Notes: generated by a model not told the origin, from the letters alone. 64,000 nucleotides of DNA from Anaerocolumna sp. MB42-C2 (GCF_030913705.1 NZ_CP133190.1:1488001-1552000), one strand, 5' to 3'; positions 1 through 10,238 are shown, counted from the stretch's first letter. Numbers and translations: made by a program.

Positions 1-120
1 GAACATAACCCGTTGGCATATCATTTCCAGTATATTTTGTGTTGTTATACATTTTTTCCTCACGATTAATATAGTATGGTATAATATATGCTTAAATTTA
101 TTCATATGATATTTATTTGT

Positions 121-294
121 TTAAATTTTACCTTCGTTATTCTTTTGTTGAACCTCGTCAAAGATATTACTATTATTCGATTTATTTTTCGTATTCTGGT
201 AACCCATCATTAAATTTTTCAATTCCGTTACTTCAGCCATCATTGTAATAAAATCTTCTTTTGTTATTGGCTTTTTACCATGCAGGATTTCCAC
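121..294 (-). CDS. short unidentified ORF, possibly a gene fragment
   Basis: An open frame of 57 codons runs from a GTG at 294 to a TAA at 121-123, with an alternative ATG at 243. The product would be hydrophilic and rich in Lys and Asn, with the stretch KKPITKEDFITMMAEVTEL. No Shine-Dalgarno sequence precedes the GTG, so this may be the tail of an older gene. It lies downstream of the sugar permease operon on the same strand. I do not recognise the family. Confidence 0.25.
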   Translation of the reverse strand: MEILHGKKPITKEDFITMMAEVTELKNLMMGYQNTKNKSNNSNIFDEVQQKNNEGKI

Positions 295-326
295 CTGCTA
301 AACCAGTCACCCTTTTCCGGACGCGC

Positions 327-1214
327 TCATCCTTTCACTGCACCGATAATGATACCTTTTAAGAAGTAGTTTTGAAAGAAAGGATATATTATCAGTATAG
401 GTAATGCACCCATAACAGCAATTGCCATCTTGATACCTGAGGATGGTAATACAATGTCCTGATTAATAGAAGCACCACCCTGTGCGTTGGATAGCAGGAA
501 CTGAACATCCATCAGCATTCTGTTCAAAAGCGACTGGACACTATACATGGAATCTTTATTGATATAATACAAACTATTAAGCCAATCATTCCAATAAGCT
601 AATCCAACTAATAAGGTTACTGTTGCTACAATTGGAATGGACATTGGCAATACAATTTTATTTAAAATAAGTCCCTCAGTTGCCCCGTCTATACGTGCTG
701 CTTCTATAACTGCTTCAGGAATATTAGTAGTAAAATAAGTTCTCATCATTATGACATAAAATGCACTCATCATTAATCCGGGAACAATATATGCCCACCA
801 TGTATTTTTAATATGAAAGTTCTGCGTCCACATAATATAGGAAGGTACCAGACCACCATTAAATAACATGGTAAAAAATATAAAAAAGGAAAATATGTTC
901 CTTCCAGGAAGGTCCCTTCTTGATAACGGATAAGCAAATAACACTGTTAATAATACATTGGCAAGAGTACCTACAATCGTTACTCCGCCGGATATAATAT
1001 AAGATCTTATAATCGTTGTAGAATCTACCAACAAGTATTTATATGCATCAAATGAAAGCTTTTTCGGAAAGAAGCTATAACCATTGTGAGTTAATGTCAG
1101 TTCATCCGTAAAGGAAGAAACAATAAGCAGTATAAATGGAAGCAAACAGAATATTGCTAATATAATTAAAATTACATTTGCCATTATTTGAAAACCTTTT
1201 CTTCTTTCAACCAT
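327..1214 (-). CDS. carbohydrate ABC transporter permease (LplC/YtcP-like)
   Basis: This is the second membrane permease of a CUT1-type sugar importer. The protein has about six membrane segments, and the EAA loop that contacts the ATPase is visible as EAARIDGATEGLILNKIVLP. A longer frame begins at 1244, but AAAGGAGG lies inside it and ends about ten bases before the ATG at 1214, so I start the gene there (VERRKGFQ). It follows the partner permease by 16 bases and closes an operon of lipoprotein, permease and permease. No ATPase is encoded here; members of this family usually share a distant MsmX-type ATPase. The substrate is probably an oligosaccharide released from a plant or host polysaccharide. 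Confidence 0.9.
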   Translation of the reverse strand: MVERRKGFQIMANVILIILAIFCLLPFILLIVSSFTDELTLTHNGYSFFPKKLSFDAYKYLLVDSTTIIRSYIISGGVTIVGTLANVLLTVLFAYPLSRRDLPGRNIFSFFIFFTMLFNGGLVPSYIMWTQNFHIKNTWWAYIVPGLMMSAFYVIMMRTYFTTNIPEAVIEAARIDGATEGLILNKIVLPMSIPIVATVTLLVGLAYWNDWLNSLYYINKDSMYSVQSLLNRMLMDVQFLLSNAQGGASINQDIVLPSSGIKMAIAVMGALPILIIYPFFQNYFLKGIIIGAVKG

Positions 1215-1230
1215 TTTTATTTTTCCTCCT

Positions 1231-2160
1231 TTAGAATAGCGCATTTTCTTCGCTTACTTTTTTCACTATAAAATTAGCTGTCAAAACCAGAATAAATCCG
1301 ACAACAGATTGGTAAAATCCTGCCGCCGATGTCATGCTTACGTTGTTCAGCGTAATTAAACCACGGTATACATAGGTATCAATTGTATTGGTTACGTCAA
1401 CTAATAATCCACTGTTCAACGGTACCTGATAGAACAATCCGAAATCTGAATAGAAAATCCGCCCAATTGACATCAGGGTCAAGGTTATGATGGTAGGTTT
1501 TAAACAAGGAATTGTAATGTGCTTGATTTGCTGCCATCTGGATGCACCGTCTATCGCGGCTGCCTCAAAATACCCCTTATCGATACCAACTAAAGTCGCG
1601 AAGTAAATAATACTGGTATAGCCAAAGCCTTTCCACAGATGCACTGAGGTTAAAATGAATGGCCAATATTTTGGTGTTGAATACCAGGGAATTGGTTTAA
1701 TTCCAAGTGGAATAAGAATACTATTATTGATGAAACCTGAGTCTGCACTTAAGAAGGCATAAACCAAATAACTGACCACCACCATTGATATCAAGAAAGG
1801 AATTAATATAATTGTTTGATAGAGTTTTTTCAATTTGACTTCTTTAATTTCATTTAATAATATAGCAACTATGATAGCCAATACCGTACCAATAATAATG
1901 AAAACCGCATTATAACATAAAGTATTTCTGGTAATAACAAAAGCTTCCTTTGTTTTGAATAGAAATTCAAAATTTTTAAATCCCACAAATTTACTTGCAG
2001 AAAGTCCTTTGGTATAATTATACTGTTTAAAAGCTATTTGTAATCCAAACATTGGTATGTAATTATTGACGATTATATATATAACTCCTGGTAACATCAT
2101 CAGATATAGTGGGATATATCGATTGAGCTTTTTTAATTTTTTTCTGATCTCAAAATTCAT
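1231..2160 (-). CDS. carbohydrate ABC transporter permease (LplB-like)
   Basis: First permease of the importer, 309 residues with about six membrane segments starting near residue 20 (LMMLPGVIYIIVNNYIP). The EAA motif EAAAIDGASRWQQIKHITIP contacts the shared ATPase. GGAGGG lies 7 bases before the ATG. It sits between the lipoprotein gene and the second permease gene. A strong hairpin in the gap upstream probably protects or limits the downstream part of the mRNA. Length and architecture match LplB-type permeases that work with large lipoproteins of the family encoded at 2247-3812. Confidence 0.9.
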   Translation of the reverse strand: MNFEIRKKLKKLNRYIPLYLMMLPGVIYIIVNNYIPMFGLQIAFKQYNYTKGLSASKFVGFKNFEFLFKTKEAFVITRNTLCYNAVFIIIGTVLAIIVAILLNEIKEVKLKKLYQTIILIPFLISMVVVSYLVYAFLSADSGFINNSILIPLGIKPIPWYSTPKYWPFILTSVHLWKGFGYTSIIYFATLVGIDKGYFEAAAIDGASRWQQIKHITIPCLKPTIITLTLMSIGRIFYSDFGLFYQVPLNSGLLVDVTNTIDTYVYRGLITLNNVSMTSAAGFYQSVVGFILVLTANFIVKKVSEENALF

Positions 2161-2184
2161 CTAAAAACCCTCCAATACAGAATA

Positions 2185-2223
2185 ATAAGGGGGATAGCCG
2201 TTTTGTCGCCGTTTCCCCCTTAT
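2185..2223 (-). other. intercistronic hairpin between lipoprotein and permease genes
   Basis: Ten perfectly paired bases (ATAAGGGGGA at 2185-2194 with its complement at 2214-2223) enclose a 19-base loop. On the minus-strand transcript no run of U follows, so it looks more like an mRNA-stabilising or partial read-through element than a full terminator. Such hairpins commonly let the binding protein be made in excess over the permeases. Confidence 0.6.
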
Positions 2224-2246
2224 ATGCTGTTATAATCTGTGAATTA

Positions 2247-3812
2247 TCATTTATTTGCCTCTAACCATTCATCTAATTGACTTTGCTTTTCTTTAATAAT
2301 GTTATCCGAACCTGCAGCTTTCAAATCTTTTATGAACTGAGGCAATGCCACTGCAGGATCTACTGAACCGCATTCCAATGCGTTCGCATATTTATCTTTA
2401 ACATTTTTACATGCAGCAACTTCATTGATTACATTTTCATTATTCCATCCAAATCCTTTAGCTACTGAAACGATAGCTGTTTTGTTATATTCATCGGTTT
2501 GTTTCCAAAGATTCGTATCCGATCCTTCCCAAACAGGAGTAATCATTTCATTGAGCCATGCCCATGGATAGCTGGGATAACCTGTGTTAGTTCCGTCAAC
2601 GCCTTGTGGATAACGTACCATAGTCTTTGCTTCATTGGCAAATTCATAGTGTTTTCCTTCAACACCGTTTACTAATATATTCTGTAATTCAGGATTAGTG
2701 TAAATTTCATTCATAACCTGTACGGTTCTTTCCGGTTTTTCACTGTTGTGAGCAACATACCAAAGAATATCGAGTCTGTTCGTGGTTGTATAAGCATCTG
2801 TCATTGGTATAACAACTATTTCTTTACTGGAAGCTTTCTCCATCTCCGCTTCGATCCCTGGTTTTACATTCGTAAAGCGTCCAAATGCCTTATTTGAAGC
2901 AATCATATTTGCCCAAGGTTCTGTATTGGATGCAGCATCGGGCATAATTAATCCTTTTTGTGCCCATTCATATCTTCTCTCTACAATTTTACGATAGGCA
3001 TCTGTTTCATACCAGTCTACTACTGTTGTATTATTAGGATCTTTACAATCTTCTAATACGCCCAAATCACCTCCTAATTCATCAACCATAGTCATAGTGT
3101 TCATTGATCCGCCGTTAGACATAACTGGGTACATATCCGGATATTTCTCTTTCACTGCCTGTAAAAGCGGTACTAAATCTTCTTCTGTTTTAATATTTGA
3201 ATAATCAAAGCCTAATTCATCCGCAACTGATTTGACAAAAGCAAAACCCCATGCTACTGCTTTTTCTTTATTGGCTGGTACCGCATAAATACCGTTATTT
3301 ATTGTTGTACATGCCCAATCTTCTGCACTGATCTGTGCTTTCATTTCAGGTGCATATTCATCCAGATATTGTCCGATTTCAACAATCTGTCCGTTACTTA
3401 CTGCTGATGTAAAATTACCTCGGTCACTATAGAGCATATCCAGTTTCTCACCGGAAGAAAACATAAGATTTTGCTGCTGTGCATAAGTACCAAATCCAAC
3501 GCGTATTATTTCAAGTGTTGTATTATACTTTTTTTGTAATATTTCACTTGCCAATGCAGAAACCTCTTCACAATCTTTTGTTCCAGCTGTTCCGGGCAGC
3601 ATGAGTTTAACGGTATACGGTTCCTGTTTGCTGTAATCTTTCGCCTCTGTTTTGGTTTCTGCTGTTTCTAAAGTATCATCTGCTGCCTTCCCCGTTTCAA
3701 CTGCAGAACCACTTGTCTTACTGTCGCTTGCTTTATTATCAGCCTTACCACATCCTACAAACAATGTGGTAAGCAGAGTAATTACAAGCAAAAACGTAAT
3801 TAATTTTTTCAT
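2247..3812 (-). CDS. extracellular solute-binding lipoprotein of sugar ABC transporter
   Basis: Large (521-residue) family-1-type binding protein that should capture an oligosaccharide outside the membrane. It begins with a lipoprotein signal peptide: KK, a hydrophobic run, then the lipobox LFVGC with the modified Cys near residue 21, followed by a Ser/Thr/Lys-rich linker. The mature part contains the TVKLMLPGTAG start and an aromatic-rich C-terminal half typical of LplA/YtcQ-like proteins. AGGAGG precedes the ATG. It is the first gene of the importer operon and lies directly downstream of the YesN-like regulator gene on the same strand, so it is probably activated by that pair. Confidence 0.92.
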   Translation of the reverse strand: MKKLITFLLVITLLTTLFVGCGKADNKASDSKTSGSAVETGKAADDTLETAETKTEAKDYSKQEPYTVKLMLPGTAGTKDCEEVSALASEILQKKYNTTLEIIRVGFGTYAQQQNLMFSSGEKLDMLYSDRGNFTSAVSNGQIVEIGQYLDEYAPEMKAQISAEDWACTTINNGIYAVPANKEKAVAWGFAFVKSVADELGFDYSNIKTEEDLVPLLQAVKEKYPDMYPVMSNGGSMNTMTMVDELGGDLGVLEDCKDPNNTTVVDWYETDAYRKIVERRYEWAQKGLIMPDAASNTEPWANMIASNKAFGRFTNVKPGIEAEMEKASSKEIVVIPMTDAYTTTNRLDILWYVAHNSEKPERTVQVMNEIYTNPELQNILVNGVEGKHYEFANEAKTMVRYPQGVDGTNTGYPSYPWAWLNEMITPVWEGSDTNLWKQTDEYNKTAIVSVAKGFGWNNENVINEVAACKNVKDKYANALECGSVDPAVALPQFIKDLKAAGSDNIIKEKQSQLDEWLEANK

Positions 3813-3871
3813 ATTTCACTACTCCTCCTTAATATTTTATTAGGTATGTACTTTCTGCTGTCTATAACTAA

Positions 3872-3877
3872 ATTATA
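3872..3877 (-). promoter_or_regulatory. -10 element of the lipoprotein-permease operon
   Basis: TATAAT on the minus strand, 60 bases before the lipoprotein start codon. No good -35 hexamer lies at the usual distance, which fits a promoter that needs the AraC-type activator encoded just upstream. Confidence 0.45.
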
Positions 3878-3916
3878 GCTAATTTTGTTCAGTGGCTGCT
3901 ACCCGAAAAGTGACCC

Positions 3917-3952
3917 AAAGTATTCAATTCATGACTTATAATTGAATACTTT
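3917..3952 (-). terminator. hairpin after the response regulator gene
   Basis: A 13-bp perfect stem (AAAGTATTCAATT with its complement) starts seven bases after the response-regulator stop codon. A run of T is lacking on the minus strand, so termination may be incomplete and allow some transcription into the transporter operon. Confidence 0.5.
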
Positions 3953-3958
3953 GTAATT

Positions 3959-5539
3959 CTACTTATGATTTTCTTGTTTGATTTCACTGGGGGATATCCC
4001 AAAAATACGTTTAAAGGACTGAGCGAAATGTGAAAAGTTGCTATATCCAACTTTTGAAGCAACTATGCTGACAGAGAAATTTGTTGTTTTCAATAAATGA
4101 TTTGCAATATTCATCTTCTCCTGCTGGATATAATCTGATAACTTAATTCCTTTTTCCTTTTTAAAGAGTCTTGATAAATATTCAGGATTCAGATAAACAG
4201 CTTCTGCAATATCTTTTCTCGTAATATTCTTCTGCATATTCTTATGTATATAATCCAATATTTCATCCATTCGTGATTCATTGACATTTTCTTGATTATC
4301 CATGCCTTTCAGATAATTCATTGTAAACACAATCAAACTTTTCATTCGGGCTACCGAAGTATATGAATTCATCAGAGCTTCATAATTATAGTCACTTTCT
4401 CCCTCCATATAAAGATCACTCTTTACATTTCCACAATTTTTTATTCCCTCTAAAAATAAATACACATAATCCTTATGGAACTTTCTCAGAGCTTCATCAT
4501 TCATCCTGCCAGACTGAGTCATACGATCCAGGTATTGACAAGCTTCCATCTTTAGTAAATCATAGTAACCCTCTTTGATGTATTGAGCCCATTTATTACA
4601 ATCCGGTGAAATATATTCTGTTCCCATCTTTATAGTATTGTCGACTTCCAGAATACCGTCTTTCTTAATTACATTTTGCCTGCTTCTTTTTTCCAGCCTT
4701 TTTACCTCGGCAGGTATTTCTGAAAAAATAGTTGTTTTACTTGGATACAAAGCAATTTTACATCGAAACAGCTGTTCTGCAGTCTGCATAAACAAGATCA
4801 TTTTCTGTTTTAAGTCCAGCCTTTCGTTCTGTTGTTGATATAGAAGAATAAAATGTTCACTATCCAGACAAATAACAATCAATTTACCTATCAATGTTGT
4901 AAGTAATTCGTTCCATATATTGTCAATAGCATAAAATAATAGTTCATTTTCCCATCTTTCTCCTTCAAAATCAAACAATTGAATCATAACCATTTCACAT
5001 GGGCTGTCTACTTTCAAATCATAAGACAGAACAGATATATACTGAACAACTTCTTTCACATCACTTTTCAATGCAAGCAAATATTCTCTCAGAAGACTGC
5101 TTAATGTCTCTTTTTCTCTCTTTTTCAAGCCTAAAGCATAATTATAATAACGCTTTACAGTAGTATCGATTTTAATCTGATCAATTGCTTTTTGAAGAGA
5201 ACTTTCAATTTCTTTATAGGTAACTGGTTGTAACAAATAATCAAAACCCTGCAAATGAACTGCTTTTTGCGCATAGGAGAAATCAGAATGGGCTGTAAGG
5301 AAAATACATTTTATAGTATAATGATGTTCTAAAACCCATTCATACAAATCCAAACCGCTTCCCATCGGCATTTCAATATCACAAAGCAATAATTCAATTT
5401 GCTGTGTGTGAATGATATTCTTCGCTTCAATAATATTATACGCTGTAAACTTTTTATCGATATTAATCAGTTCCCAATTTACACCTGCCAAAATACCCTC
5501 TATTACAGTAGGCTGATCATCCACAATCAACAGATTCAT
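3959..5539 (-). CDS. AraC-type response regulator (YesN-like)
   Basis: A 526-residue regulator with an N-terminal receiver domain (LLIVDDQPTVIEG; phosphoacceptor Asp in LLCDIEMPMGSG; Lys after the last strand in LLQPVTYKE). A long middle region follows, and the last 100 residues carry two AraC helix-turn-helix motifs (YLNPEYLSRLFKKEKG and VGYSNFSHFAQSFKRIFG). Its ATG overlaps the kinase stop codon (ATGA), so the two are translationally coupled. Phosphorylated by the neighbouring kinase, it should activate the sugar transporter operon that starts 147 bases downstream. Confidence 0.93.
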   Translation of the reverse strand: MNLLIVDDQPTVIEGILAGVNWELINIDKKFTAYNIIEAKNIIHTQQIELLLCDIEMPMGSGLDLYEWVLEHHYTIKCIFLTAHSDFSYAQKAVHLQGFDYLLQPVTYKEIESSLQKAIDQIKIDTTVKRYYNYALGLKKREKETLSSLLREYLLALKSDVKEVVQYISVLSYDLKVDSPCEMVMIQLFDFEGERWENELLFYAIDNIWNELLTTLIGKLIVICLDSEHFILLYQQQNERLDLKQKMILFMQTAEQLFRCKIALYPSKTTIFSEIPAEVKRLEKRSRQNVIKKDGILEVDNTIKMGTEYISPDCNKWAQYIKEGYYDLLKMEACQYLDRMTQSGRMNDEALRKFHKDYVYLFLEGIKNCGNVKSDLYMEGESDYNYEALMNSYTSVARMKSLIVFTMNYLKGMDNQENVNESRMDEILDYIHKNMQKNITRKDIAEAVYLNPEYLSRLFKKEKGIKLSDYIQQEKMNIANHLLKTTNFSVSIVASKVGYSNFSHFAQSFKRIFGISPSEIKQENHK

Positions 5540-7284
5540 CCTTCATACTCCTCTCTTTTACTTTCCATTGGCTCCTTGGGCACTTTAGCGGGCAAAACCA
5601 TCTCACATTGTGCTCCTTCCTCCAAATTATTACATTGCAATATTGCCTTATCACCATAAATTAAAAACAAGCGTTGGCAGATATTTGCTATTCCAACGTT
5701 ATTCTCTGTGTATTGATACGGTGTTTGGGCATTTAATTGTTCCAGTACTTCCTGGCTGAAACCATTTCCATTATCTGTGACTATTATATCCAGCAGATTC
5801 TCCTCTTCCATTTTTAATTCAATAATTCGTATTGTTATCTGTAAAGTCTGATTTGTTTTTCTGCCATGTTTGAAAGAATTTTCAACAAATGGCTGAATCA
5901 ATAATACCGGTATAATACAATCTTTCAGCTGTTCTTCTATTTCAAAATCGCATTCTACATCCTGTTCTAAACTATACTTCTGCAATGAGATATAATTTTT
6001 CACGTGGTTAATTTCATCTCCTATTGTCACTAAAGACATATTATCTTTAAAAAAATACCTTAAATAACTGGATATTTGAATAATCATATCCTGCATTTTT
6101 TCATAACGTTTCAGTTCTGCCATACCATAAAGGTTTTTTAAACAATTTAGGAAAAAATGCGGTTTTATCTGTAACTGGAGATATTGCAATTCAGCACGGT
6201 TTTTCTGTAATCTCCTCTCCCAGGATTCTATTTTAAGGTTTTTGATTTCTATCATCATCTGGTTAAATGTCACATTTACTTCCTGAAATTCTCTTATCTT
6301 ATAATTAGAATTTACTTTTTCATCAATATTTCCATCCCTGATCTTCTGCATCGTTTTAATCAGATTTTCCATTGGTCTGAAATATGATTTGGATATCAGT
6401 ACATAACCAATAGGAATCAGTAATACCATAAAAAGAGATAAAATTAAAAGTATTGTCTGTATCCAGTTCATATAGGAGAAATACCCTTTATATGGAATAA
6501 AATAAAAAATTCGAACATGCAGCATATCAGAAGATTGATTTACCGCCATATACTTTTTCTCATTTTCTGTCAGGTAGTATTCCTGATCTAATTTTTCTGT
6601 CACAAGATCTCTCTCTTCTACCTCGCCCTGTCTAGAAAGCGCCTCACCTTGCATGGTTGTATAATAAAGAAATCCTTCTCCCTCAGAAGTATTCTTAATT
6701 TGGTTTTGAATAGTTACACTTAAATCCACAAACAGGAATGTATACCCACCGTTATATCCTAATAGACGCACCAAAAACCCCTCTTTGTTAATACAAAATG
6801 GCTGCCATCCCTTCGCACTATTCTCTTTCGGATTTTTTAGGTATTCCTCTACAATCTGACTCATACTTTCTTTGGTTTTTAAAGAATACCTGCTTTCCTG
6901 ATAAAAAAAACGTTTCAGATTATTTTCTTCAGATACCAGACATACACTCCCTAGATTTTGGTTATTCTTTAACATCGTTTTATATTTTAATCCGATTTCA
7001 TAGGCGGATGAAAATATGGTTAATTTATCCACCTTATGAATCATATTCGCATGATCATAATCGTTTGCCCAGTAATCAGCAATCGTTTGACTGACCTTCT
7101 GCAATTCATATTCCACCTGGGATTGATATAGAATTATCGTATTTTTACCACTTTGTGCAACTTCATTGTTTAAGGTTTTTATTGAATAATAATTATAGTA
7201 CAAAAGGCAGGAAATCATAGGCATTACAAATATTCCCACTGTAAAGATCAAATGGTTCTTCAACGATGTTGATTTGAATTTCAT
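5536..7284 (-). CDS. sensor histidine kinase (YesM-like)
   Basis: A 582-residue membrane kinase. One membrane segment lies near residues 12-32 and a second near 285-305, enclosing an extracellular sensing domain. A HAMP linker follows, then the His-kinase motif LQLQIKPHFFLNCLKNLYG (phospho-His in KPHF), and a C-terminal ATPase domain (VENSFKHG N box, DNGNGF G1 box). It is the partner of the AraC-type regulator that overlaps its 3' end. The pair probably senses a sugar outside the cell and controls the adjacent importer and the large beta-helix protein. Confidence 0.93.
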   Translation of the reverse strand: MKFKSTSLKNHLIFTVGIFVMPMISCLLYYNYYSIKTLNNEVAQSGKNTIILYQSQVEYELQKVSQTIADYWANDYDHANMIHKVDKLTIFSSAYEIGLKYKTMLKNNQNLGSVCLVSEENNLKRFFYQESRYSLKTKESMSQIVEEYLKNPKENSAKGWQPFCINKEGFLVRLLGYNGGYTFLFVDLSVTIQNQIKNTSEGEGFLYYTTMQGEALSRQGEVEERDLVTEKLDQEYYLTENEKKYMAVNQSSDMLHVRIFYFIPYKGYFSYMNWIQTILLILSLFMVLLIPIGYVLISKSYFRPMENLIKTMQKIRDGNIDEKVNSNYKIREFQEVNVTFNQMMIEIKNLKIESWERRLQKNRAELQYLQLQIKPHFFLNCLKNLYGMAELKRYEKMQDMIIQISSYLRYFFKDNMSLVTIGDEINHVKNYISLQKYSLEQDVECDFEIEEQLKDCIIPVLLIQPFVENSFKHGRKTNQTLQITIRIIELKMEEENLLDIIVTDNGNGFSQEVLEQLNAQTPYQYTENNVGIANICQRLFLIYGDKAILQCNNLEEGAQCEMVLPAKVPKEPMESKREEYEG

Positions 7285-7307
7285 ATGTATTATTCACTTT
7301 CTTCCTT

Positions 7308-10238
7308 TTAATCTTTTACTTTCATGATGTATAAGTTTGACCTGGCTGATATACAAAGATACTTACATTCTTTATCTTTCCAGATCATACAGGCAGGTCT
7401 CTTAGCTAATGCTAATGATCTAACCTGCTCACCCCTATAGCAATAGAGTAAATTATCTGATACATAAAGCTCCCCATTCTCTGCAGCAAGGGCACTATAT
7501 TCCCCCCTGTATACCGCAATCGTTGGATTATGTAAATTGAAGTTCTGATCCACTTTTAATTTTAAAACATATTTATTGTATTCATCAACTGCATAAAAAA
7601 CCCCATTTTTTTGTACAGCACAAAGCCCTGTTGCTCTTGCCAGAGCAGGATTATTGGTTATTCCCGTTATTCCATCCGGTGCTATATAGCAAGTTTCATC
7701 CGGAAGCTGTATCACTGTTTTCATATCTCCATTATCCCTCCACTGATTTACAGGATAATATAATTTTTGTAAAGAGACTTCCGAACGTAACTTAGGTTCT
7801 AATTCATAGACTGAGCTTTCTCCCTTTTCTGTGTTCATACTTAAAACACGAATTCTTCTATCTATTCTGAAGAAAGGATAGAAGCATGCTCCAAAATCCT
7901 GGCGGGATCTTTCCCCGAATTCTTCTATATTCAACTCCAAAGTCTCTCCCTTTTTTGCGAATTTAACCGGCTTGTATTCAACTACCATAAGTAAATTTCC
8001 CAAAGTGTCACATGCCAGGGATAATGGTCTGTAGTGGGTAGATAACAGCAATTCGATTTTAGCAGTTTTCTGATCCCATTTATATACTCTTTTTAATCTA
8101 GAATCACAAATATATAAATTACCATTTTCATCTGCACACATAGAATCAATACAATCCAGGTTTTCCAAAATAGCTTTCGGCTCCCAGGATCTATCCGGCA
8201 TCTGTATATGAGTTTCGGTATCTTCTATCCATAGGTTTGCTAACTGCCAGTATCCTACGGTCTGTTTACTATTGGCATCATAAACAGCATTAAGAATAGT
8301 ATATTTCATCTGCGTATAATTATGGAAATTCTGAAATTCTATCTTTTTGCAATTCCATGTTCTGATGACAGATTCATATGGATTATCAACCCAAATCACA
8401 CGGAATGCATACAAATTAGCAAAGATCAGATTCTCACAGCAGGATAATTCAAATGGTTGGCAATAGCTGCCCTCAGCAACTTCCTCCTCTGTTTGAATAC
8501 CATAGAATTCCCAGTTTGCAACGTGTTTCATTAATATTTCCTGCCTTACATGATGTTCAGAAGATACCTGATACATGATTCCCTTTGTGGCTGTATCTGA
8601 TATATAAATACCGGCTGCAGCATATGGGCTGGCAGTCCATAAGTTTTTAAAAGTACCTCCACCCTGATTGGTAATCCAAAGACTCCAGTACTGAGAATCC
8701 CATTGATAATCTTCATTATAATCCCATGTCCTGGTTTTATTATAAGCAGGTAAATACTCAGTATCTTTATCAATGCGGCCATGTCCGCCTACAAATTTTA
8801 TATCATAAAGATAAGAAGACATACCGGACTGCCACTTAATAGCAACTGCTCTCGGATTTCTTCCGGCGCAATCAATCCCAATGCTCTGGATTCTGTTCTT
8901 CCCATTTACAGGCGTTTCAATCATAGCTTTGGGAGCTCCAATTCCTGCAAACTTATCTGTATTATCCTTTAAAATAATCTGCGTTGCAATCGGAAGGAAT
9001 CCTAATAACTGTGTATTTTCTTTTAGGCTAAGGGTATCACTAATAAAGTATTTTCCTTGCGGAAAATATAAAATATCTGAATCTTCAATTGCTCTTCTGA
9101 TTGCCTCGGTATCGTCTGTAATTCCATCTCCAATCGCACCATACTTCTTAATATTGGTCCAGTCCTTTTGAAGCGGTAAGTCAGGAGTATCTGAGACGCA
9201 GCTATATTTCTTATCGGGGGTGTTCTGTAATTCCATAACTGTTTTAACTTCCATCTCCGAATTTCCATACACTGCCATTGCACCATGAATAAAGGATTTG
9301 ACAATATACTGATCTGAATCCGCATGATAGTTTTTTTTACTATCTTTCATATGGGCAAATATCGGTACTGCTTCTGCCAGTATATTTCTCATATTATATT
9401 GTGTACAGACATTATTCTCTGAGGCAATTAATATACCGGTAGAAAGATTAGCAAAACAACAATCTTTCATAATTACCTTATCCCAGTAACCATCCATGGA
9501 TTCTACTGCCACAGGTATTTGTTCAAATACTACTCTGGCCATTGTCATACCGCTTTGTGTACATAGAATACCTGATTTTCTTTGTCTTGTAAAATAGCAG
9601 TCCGTCATTACAAATGGCCATCCCGGCGAACATTTTCCTGTATAAATGCCCCAATCACCACCTGAAAAAGATAATTGTTCCATTTCATTTCCTACCGAAT
9701 GAATACCGGCAAGACCTTCTCCAATCTCAAAATGACAATAGGAAACATAACAATTCTGTGCAAAATGGGCCCGTATTACTACTGCATTGTTATTGCCTGA
9801 TTCTATTGCAAAGTCTATATTTGATAAAGCGCTATAAAAAGTACCTGGATTAGCATCTTTTACCTCTTCATCCTTCTCAGGCATATTTGCAGTAAACCAG
9901 CACATATATTTTGCGGTTTTTATGGTATGCTCTCTATCCAAACGAAAACCTGCTGCATTTTTAATCAATGTAATTTTAGGTCTTTTTATACCAAACCCAA
10001 ATAATCTTATTCCTCTGGGAATATAAATTGTCTTATTGATATAATAGTCTCCCTCTTGTAGCATTACAATTCCATAACCATATTTTTGTTTAACATGGTA
10101 AAGAGTGTTTTGTAATTTATCCGATATATCAATCTTTCCCGGCTCTAATTCCTGTCCGTCATTAACTGTTACAACCTCAACTTTTTCATCCTCTAAACAG
10201 CTTTGATAAATGGATCGATAGGTAATATTATTTTTCAT
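7308..10238 (-). CDS. pectate-lyase-like beta-helix protein with C-terminal propeller-like repeats
   Basis: About 976 residues. The middle contains the pectate-lyase-3/GH28 signature IKKYGAIGDGITDDTEAI (roughly residue 360), and the N-terminal third is an earlier beta-helix-like segment (GIVMLQEGDYYINKTIYIPRG). The last 250 residues resemble NHL/beta-propeller repeats (DSMCADENGNLYICDSRLKR). No signal peptide is visible, so an intracellular role on imported oligosaccharide is likely. I take the start at 10238 (KNNITYRS), after GGGGTTGAA; the longer frame to 10283 lacks a ribosome site. It lies 23 bases upstream of the kinase gene, and this context supports a role in polysaccharide breakdown. 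The exact enzyme activity cannot be read from the sequence. Confidence 0.8.
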   Translation of the reverse strand: MKNNITYRSIYQSCLEDEKVEVVTVNDGQELEPGKIDISDKLQNTLYHVKQKYGYGIVMLQEGDYYINKTIYIPRGIRLFGFGIKRPKITLIKNAAGFRLDREHTIKTAKYMCWFTANMPEKDEEVKDANPGTFYSALSNIDFAIESGNNNAVVIRAHFAQNCYVSYCHFEIGEGLAGIHSVGNEMEQLSFSGGDWGIYTGKCSPGWPFVMTDCYFTRQRKSGILCTQSGMTMARVVFEQIPVAVESMDGYWDKVIMKDCCFANLSTGILIASENNVCTQYNMRNILAEAVPIFAHMKDSKKNYHADSDQYIVKSFIHGAMAVYGNSEMEVKTVMELQNTPDKKYSCVSDTPDLPLQKDWTNIKKYGAIGDGITDDTEAIRRAIEDSDILYFPQGKYFISDTLSLKENTQLLGFLPIATQIILKDNTDKFAGIGAPKAMIETPVNGKNRIQSIGIDCAGRNPRAVAIKWQSGMSSYLYDIKFVGGHGRIDKDTEYLPAYNKTRTWDYNEDYQWDSQYWSLWITNQGGGTFKNLWTASPYAAAGIYISDTATKGIMYQVSSEHHVRQEILMKHVANWEFYGIQTEEEVAEGSYCQPFELSCCENLIFANLYAFRVIWVDNPYESVIRTWNCKKIEFQNFHNYTQMKYTILNAVYDANSKQTVGYWQLANLWIEDTETHIQMPDRSWEPKAILENLDCIDSMCADENGNLYICDSRLKRVYKWDQKTAKIELLLSTHYRPLSLACDTLGNLLMVVEYKPVKFAKKGETLELNIEEFGERSRQDFGACFYPFFRIDRRIRVLSMNTEKGESSVYELEPKLRSEVSLQKLYYPVNQWRDNGDMKTVIQLPDETCYIAPDGITGITNNPALARATGLCAVQKNGVFYAVDEYNKYVLKLKVDQNFNLHNPTIAVYRGEYSALAAENGELYVSDNLLYCYRGEQVRSLALAKRPACMIWKDKECKYLCISARSNLYIMKVKD

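Noticed and set aside
4363..5659. Several plus-strand open frames opposite the YesN/YesM genes
   Set aside because: They lie antisense to strongly conserved domains, have no ribosome sites and no recognisable protein motifs.
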